Below are positions 60,085 to 64,000 of a DNA stretch of 64,000 nt, in pieces. The stretch's first letter is position 1. Each line of letters opens with the position of its first letter. The stretch is from an uncultured Hungatella sp. (GTDB taxonomy: Bacteria > Bacillota > Clostridia > Lachnospirales > Lachnospiraceae). The notes below the pieces were generated by a model, which saw nothing but the letters and a program-made list of their open reading frames with translations, was not told the DNA's origin and did not search any database. The position numbers were made by a program, and so were the translations under genes. The stretch lies in contig CAJUEJ010000025.1 of assembly GCA_910585435.1 (NCBI GenBank), positions 1 through 64,000 of the forward strand, read 5' to 3'.

Positions 60085-62190
60085 ATGGCAAAGCATTTGG
60101 TGATAGTAGAGTCGCCAGCAAAGGTAAAAACGATTAAGAAATTTCTGGGGTCGAGTTATGAGGTGGATGCTTCTGGCGGACATGTAAGGGATTTACCTAA
60201 AAGCCAGATGGGATTCGATGTGGAGAATGACTATGAGCCCAAGTATATTACCATTCGAGGAAAGGGAGAAGTCCTTGCAAAACTGAGAAAGGAAGTAAAA
60301 AAGTCAGATATTATTTATCTGGCAACTGACCCGGATCGAGAGGGAGAAGCTATATCATGGCATCTGATGAAGGCCCTGAAGCTGGACGAGGCAGAGGGAA
60401 AGAAGGTCTATCGTATCAGCTTTAACGAAATTACCAAGAATGCGGTGAAATTATCCTTAAAATCACCACGGAATATAGATATGGATCTGGTGGACGCCCA
60501 GCAGACCAGGCGGATCCTGGATCGGATGGTGGGGTACAGTATCAGCCCTCTTCTGTGGGCCAAGGTAAAACGGGGGTTAAGTGCAGGAAGGGTCCAGTCT
60601 GTAGCACTCAGGATGATCTGTGACAGAGAAGAGGAAATCAGCGCATTTATTCCGGAGGAGTACTGGAATCTGGAAGCCCGGCTTTTAGACGGGAAATCTA
60701 AGAAACCGCTGATTGCTAAATTTCACGGGGACAAAGCAGGAAAACAGGTGATTCACAACAGACAGGAGCTGGAGCAGGTTCTGGAAGGATTAAAAGACGC
60801 TTCCTATGTGGTGAAAGAAGTAAAGCACGGGGAGAGGACCAAAAAGGCGCCCATTCCATTTACCACCAGTACGCTGCAGCAGGAGGCGTCAAAGGTGCTG
60901 AATTTTTCCACCCAGAAAACCATGCGCCTGGCACAGCAGCTGTATGAAGGCGTGGACATCAAAGGGCATGGCACCATCGCTTTGATTACCTATCTGCGTA
61001 CGGACTCCACCAGGGTTGCCGAGGAAGCGGACCTGGCGGCAAGGGATTACATTGAAAAACAGTATGGAAAGGCATTTGTCTCCCAGGCAGAGGTCAAGAG
61101 GAAGGAGAACGGTAAGATTCAGGATGCCCATGAGGCGATCCGTCCCACGGATGTGACGCTGACTCCCGCGGAGATGAAGGATGCTTTATCCAGGGATTTG
61201 TTCCGCCTGTATCAGCTGATATGGAAGCGTTTTGTAGCCAGCAGGATGAAGCCAGCGGTTTACGATACTGTTTCCGTAAAGGTGCAGGCAGGGGTATATG
61301 ATTTCAGCCTTTCCGCCTCCAAGCTTACCTTTGACGGATTTATGACTGTCTATGTTCAGGAGGATGAAAAGGAAGAAAGTAATGGTTTTCTGGGCAATCT
61401 GGAGCAGGGAAAGGAGCTTAAGCTGTCCGAATTAGTCAACAGCCAGCATTTTACCCAGCCTCCGGCCCATTATACAGAAGCCTCTCTTGTAAAGGCGCTG
61501 GAAGAGCAGGGAATCGGACGGCCAAGTACGTATTCGCCTACCATTACCACGATTCTTGCAAGAAGATACATTGTCAAGGAGAATAAGAATCTGTACGTGA
61601 CGGAGCTTGGGGAAGTGGTGAACCATATTATGAAAGAAAACTTCCCCAGCATCGTTGACACCCAGTTTACGGCCAATATGGAATATCTGCTGGACAGCAT
61701 CGGGGAAGGGGAGGTGGAGTGGAAGACTGTAGTCCGCAACTTTTACCCGGATTTAAGCGAGGCTGTGAAGAAGGCAGAGAAGGAGCTGGAATCAGTGACT
61801 ATCGCAGATGAGGTGTCAGACGAACTGTGTGAGGTCTGCGGGCGGAATATGGTGATCAAATACGGCCCCCACGGAAAGTTTCTGGCCTGCCCGGGATTTC
61901 CTGACTGCAAAAATACAAAGCCGTATTTTGAGAAGGTAGGGGTTCCCTGCCCAAAATGCGGGAGAGAGGTAGTATTAAAGAAGACGAAAAAGGGCAGAAA
62001 GTACTTTGGGTGTGAAAACAATCCGGAATGTGATTTTATGTCCTGGCAGAAACCATCTGTGGAAAAGTGTCCTAACTGTGGAAGCTACATGGTGGAAAAG
62101 GGCAATAAGCTGTTGTGCAGCAATGAGCAATGCGGGTATTCCATGGCGGTTAAGGCCCCTGTTTCTCCAGCGCAGGAGGAGGGCGCCTAG
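60085..62190 (+). CDS. topA: DNA topoisomerase I
   Basis: 701 residues. Toprim domain (HLVIVESPAKVKTIKKFLG, ATDPDREGEAISWHL), active-site Tyr303 in ITYLRTDSTRV, and three C-terminal zinc ribbons (CEVCGRNM..., CPKCGREV..., CPNCGSYM...). It relaxes negative supercoils. AAAGAGGTG precedes the ATG. The final residues APVSPAQEEGA are encoded by DNA that looks like the start of the downstream repeat array. The upstream hairpin array may attenuate read-through from dprA. Confidence 0.97.
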   Translation: MAKHLVIVESPAKVKTIKKFLGSSYEVDASGGHVRDLPKSQMGFDVENDYEPKYITIRGKGEVLAKLRKEVKKSDIIYLATDPDREGEAISWHLMKALKLDEAEGKKVYRISFNEITKNAVKLSLKSPRNIDMDLVDAQQTRRILDRMVGYSISPLLWAKVKRGLSAGRVQSVALRMICDREEEISAFIPEEYWNLEARLLDGKSKKPLIAKFHGDKAGKQVIHNRQELEQVLEGLKDASYVVKEVKHGERTKKAPIPFTTSTLQQEASKVLNFSTQKTMRLAQQLYEGVDIKGHGTIALITYLRTDSTRVAEEADLAARDYIEKQYGKAFVSQAEVKRKENGKIQDAHEAIRPTDVTLTPAEMKDALSRDLFRLYQLIWKRFVASRMKPAVYDTVSVKVQAGVYDFSLSASKLTFDGFMTVYVQEDEKEESNGFLGNLEQGKELKLSELVNSQHFTQPPAHYTEASLVKALEEQGIGRPSTYSPTITTILARRYIVKENKNLYVTELGEVVNHIMKENFPSIVDTQFTANMEYLLDSIGEGEVEWKTVVRNFYPDLSEAVKKAEKELESVTIADEVSDELCEVCGRNMVIKYGPHGKFLACPGFPDCKNTKPYFEKVGVPCPKCGREVVLKKTKKGRKYFGCENNPECDFMSWQKPSVEKCPNCGSYMVEKGNKLLCSNEQCGYSMAVKAPVSPAQEEGA

Positions 62191-62478
62191 GCCGGTACAC
62201 CAAGGCAGGACGGAGCTTTTCCAGAGCGAAATCGAGGAGGAGCTTAAGCTGGCACACCAAGGCAGGATGGACTTATCCCAGTGCGATATCGAGGAGGGCG
62301 CTTAGGCTGGCACACCAAGACAGAACGGACTTATCCCAGAGCGATATTGAGGAGGGTGCTTAGGCCGGTACACCAAGTCAGGATGGAGCTTTTTCAGAGC
62401 GATATCGAGGAGGGGCCTAGGCCGGCACACCAAGTCAGGACGGACTAATCCCAGAGCGATATCGAAGAGAGCGCTTAA
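62189..62478 (+). repeat. Five tandem ~58-bp repeats after topA
   Basis: Units of the type AGGCCGGTACACCAAGGCAG, GACGGA, then CCCAGAGCGATATCGAGGAG, GGCGCTT start near 62189, 62247, 62304, 62362 and 62419. They are diverged (about 80-90% alike). The last 25 coding bases of topA plus its stop resemble the end of a unit. In one frame a unit reads AHQGRMDLSQCDIEEGA and stop, echoing the topA tail QEEGA. The remaining gap 62479-62574 is AT-rich with nothing named. Confidence 0.85.
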
Positions 62479-62574
62479 GTCAGTGTATCAGGTTACACCT
62501 GCATAGCTTGTAAAGTATGAATTTGAAGAGAAAAGAAATAAATTGTTAAAAAATTCGAAAATCTCTCATAACTG

Positions 62575-62603
62575 TTGTTATTTTTCAAAACATATGATAC
62601 AAT
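62575..62603 (+). promoter_or_regulatory. Sigma-A promoter of codY
   Basis: TTGTTA (62575-62580), 17 bases, TACAAT (62598-62603). The leader is about 205 bases. Confidence 0.65.
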
Positions 62604-62814
62604 TCCTATATTATAGGGGAATGATAACTATTTTTTGGGTTAAAGTTTAGTCATAAAGAAAAATTCAGATAATTTAGGGCGTGAATCGGGAGTATACCTG
62701 AAAATTACTTTCTGGCAGCTGGATCAGGAATGAATTGTAAGGTGTGCTCTGGCATGGGGGCAGAAGCTGGCTAATCGATAACTTATAAACAGTGGAGAAG
62801 GAGGTTTTCGGAGA

Positions 62815-63615
62815 ATGAGCGTTCAGTTGTTGGATAAGACACGAAAAATTGGGAAATTATTGCACAATAATAATTCTAACAAAGTAGTATTTAACGATAT
62901 CTGTAAAGTTTTAGGCGAGATTCTGGAATCGAATATTCTGGTAATCAGCAAGAAAGGAAAGATTCTGGGAATCGGTCATTGGCCTGGTGTGGACGAGATA
63001 GAAGAGCTGATCGATGAGAAGCTGGGCGGCTTCGTGGATAAGATGCTGAACGAGCGTCTCCTCAGCATTCTCTCCACCAAGGAAAATGTGAATCTGGCTA
63101 CCTTAGGCTTTGCAGAGGAATATGTGAAGAAGTATCAGGCGATTATCACACCGATTGACATTGCGGGGGAAAGGCTGGGAACCCTGTTTATCTATAAGGA
63201 AGACGCGCAGTATGATATTGACGATATTATTTTAAGTGAATATGGAACTACCGTGGTAGGTCTGGAAATGATGCGCTCTGTCAATGAGGAGAATGCGGAG
63301 GAGACCAGGAAGATTCAGATTGTGAAATCTGCCATCAGTACGCTGTCATTTTCCGAGCTGGAAGCCATCACCCATATATTTGACGAACTAGACGGAAACG
63401 AAGGGATTCTGGTAGCCAGCAAGATTGCAGATCGGGTAGGCATCACCCGCTCGGTGATTGTCAATGCCCTGAGGAAGTTTGAAAGTGCGGGCGTTATCGA
63501 ATCCCGTTCTTCCGGAATGAAAGGGACCTACATCAAGGTGCTGAATGATGTGGTGTTTGACGAGCTGAAGCAGCTGAGTAACAGCTCAGACAGATCGGGG
63601 CGTTTACCGCGCTGA
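62815..63615 (+). CDS. codY: GTP- and branched-chain-amino-acid-sensing repressor CodY
   Basis: 266 residues. N-terminal GAF domain binding Ile/Val/Leu (VLGEILESNILVISKKGKIL, NLATLGFAEEYVKKYQAIIT, GERLGTLFIYK) and a C-terminal winged HTH (SKIADRVGITRSVIVNALRK, FESAGVIESRSSGMKGTYIK). CodY represses amino acid uptake and synthesis genes when nutrients are rich, so the liv operon of this window is a likely target. GAAGGAGG precedes the ATG. The topA-codY-rpsB order is common in Clostridia. Confidence 0.97.
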   Translation: MSVQLLDKTRKIGKLLHNNNSNKVVFNDICKVLGEILESNILVISKKGKILGIGHWPGVDEIEELIDEKLGGFVDKMLNERLLSILSTKENVNLATLGFAEEYVKKYQAIITPIDIAGERLGTLFIYKEDAQYDIDDIILSEYGTTVVGLEMMRSVNEENAEETRKIQIVKSAISTLSFSELEAITHIFDELDGNEGILVASKIADRVGITRSVIVNALRKFESAGVIESRSSGMKGTYIKVLNDVVFDELKQLSNSSDRSGRLPR

Positions 63616-63822
63616 CTGTAAGATATCGTGCCTTAGGGGCAAGACATAGTGGTTCAGGCATATGGCATGCGTCTACACTCTGCCCTGGCCGTTCCCTAAC
63701 AGGCGTCACTGGCGCTGGGGCGGCAAAGCGATTCTGAATGGTTGTATGCTGCAATATCCCAGGAGGAATCTGAATTGCTGCGTAACTGAAAAAGACAGGT
63801 AGATCCAAGTGATAAAAAGTGC

Positions 63823-63851
63823 TTGCATTATGGAAATTCCTGTGTTATATT
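63823..63851 (+). promoter_or_regulatory. Sigma-A promoter of rpsB
   Basis: TTGCAT (63823-63828), 17 bases, TATATT (63846-63851). No terminator was seen between codY and this promoter. Confidence 0.8.
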
Positions 63852-63857
63852 TTAGAA

Positions 63858-63978
63858 GTTGAGATTAAATGTCAAAAAACACGTCTGTCTGATTCTGAGG
63901 GCGGTGCCACCAAAAAGATGGTCCCCGAGGGAGTATGAGACGCAGGCGGAAGTTTAAAAACCAAACGGAGGTAGAATC
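63858..63978 (+). promoter_or_regulatory. Structured leader of rpsB, possible autoregulatory site
   Basis: The 120-base leader has CGTCT (63882-63886) pairing with AGACG (63938-63942) around a GC-rich segment GAGGGCGGTGCCACC ... GATGGTCCCCGAGGG that folds further. Ribosomal protein leaders in Firmicutes often bind the encoded protein; which family this belongs to I cannot tell. Confidence 0.45.
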
Positions 63979-64000
63979 ATGAGTGTTATTTCTATGAAAC
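63979..64000 (+). CDS. rpsB: Ribosomal protein S2, first codons only
   Basis: ATG at 63979 with CGGAGG 9 bases upstream; residues MSVISMK fit the start of Firmicute S2 (MSVISMKQLLE). The window ends here. The position after codY with its own strong promoter agrees. Confidence 0.75.

Noticed and set aside
59749..62478. The two tandem arrays as CRISPR
   Set aside because: Units are contiguous without spacers, 58 and 108 bases long, and no cas gene is present.
62540..62562. CodY-like box before codY (AAAAAATTCGAAAATC)
   Set aside because: The spacing in the centre is one base short of AATTTTCWGAAAATT and several positions differ; AT-rich DNA gives such matches by chance.

Overview
The window is a chromosomal segment of a spore-forming, low-to-mid GC Firmicute, most likely a gut Lachnospiraceae (Enterocloster / Clostridium symbiosum-like). 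The evidence is spoIVA, ylbJ, codY, recU and CarD, Firmicute-type Shine-Dalgarno sites and sigma-A promoters, and lipoproteins with Thr/Ala linkers typical of that family. The first 31 bases are an Illumina sequencing adapter, not genomic DNA, so base 32 is a contig end that cuts prs.

Layout. 32-4547: prs (minus), then a DUF512 radical-SAM gene, der and plsY. 4965-12886: an Rpn-type nuclease, a guanine deaminase behind a purine riboswitch whose terminator geometry predicts activation by guanine, and a complete livJHMGF branched-chain amino acid ABC operon. 13089-16932: spoIVA, an RNA-processing-type metallo-beta-lactamase protein and RNase HI. 17114-24241: two envelope proteins (LprI-like and RsiV-like), a scar of three broken genes, a flavin-linked fumarate-reductase-like lipoprotein and an AraC regulator. 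24379-34645: a GH2 glycosidase, a 164-bp structured insertion, the rsmD-coaD-ylbJ block, an M23 peptidase, ribokinase, pckA and an HAD phosphatase. 34865-36582: CarD, then an AT-rich patch with a Fic protein and a small acidic gene split by a 163-bp palindromic element. 36656-46311: rRNA methyltransferase, two pseudouridine synthases, YgiQ, lipase, recU and others. 46707-50740: a Ugp/sugar-type ABC transporter without ATPase, plus a glycerophosphodiester phosphodiesterase. 50804-53286: MgtC-like protein and a Kef-type antiporter with a long acidic tail. 53415-55715: the radical-SAM/TIGR03915 putative DNA repair pair behind a perfect SOS box, the two genes pushed apart by a second copy of the 163-bp element. 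55808-64000: hydrolase, comM(yifB)-dprA-topA-codY and the start of rpsB; topA is bracketed by two different tandem-repeat arrays.

The most notable signals are non-coding. They are (1) the predicted guanine-ON riboswitch in front of guaD; (2) a family of palindromic MITE-like elements, one of which has a 4-bp target duplication and whose removal restores an open reading frame; (3) a LexA-type box on the TIGR03916/TIGR03915 pair; (4) tandem arrays flanking topA, the upstream one carrying three terminator-like hairpins just before the start codon, the downstream one echoing the 3' end of topA; and (5) a 19-bp perfect palindrome at the liv transcription start. No rRNA, tRNA, CRISPR array, prophage or transposase gene was seen. 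All alignments and foldings were done by eye.
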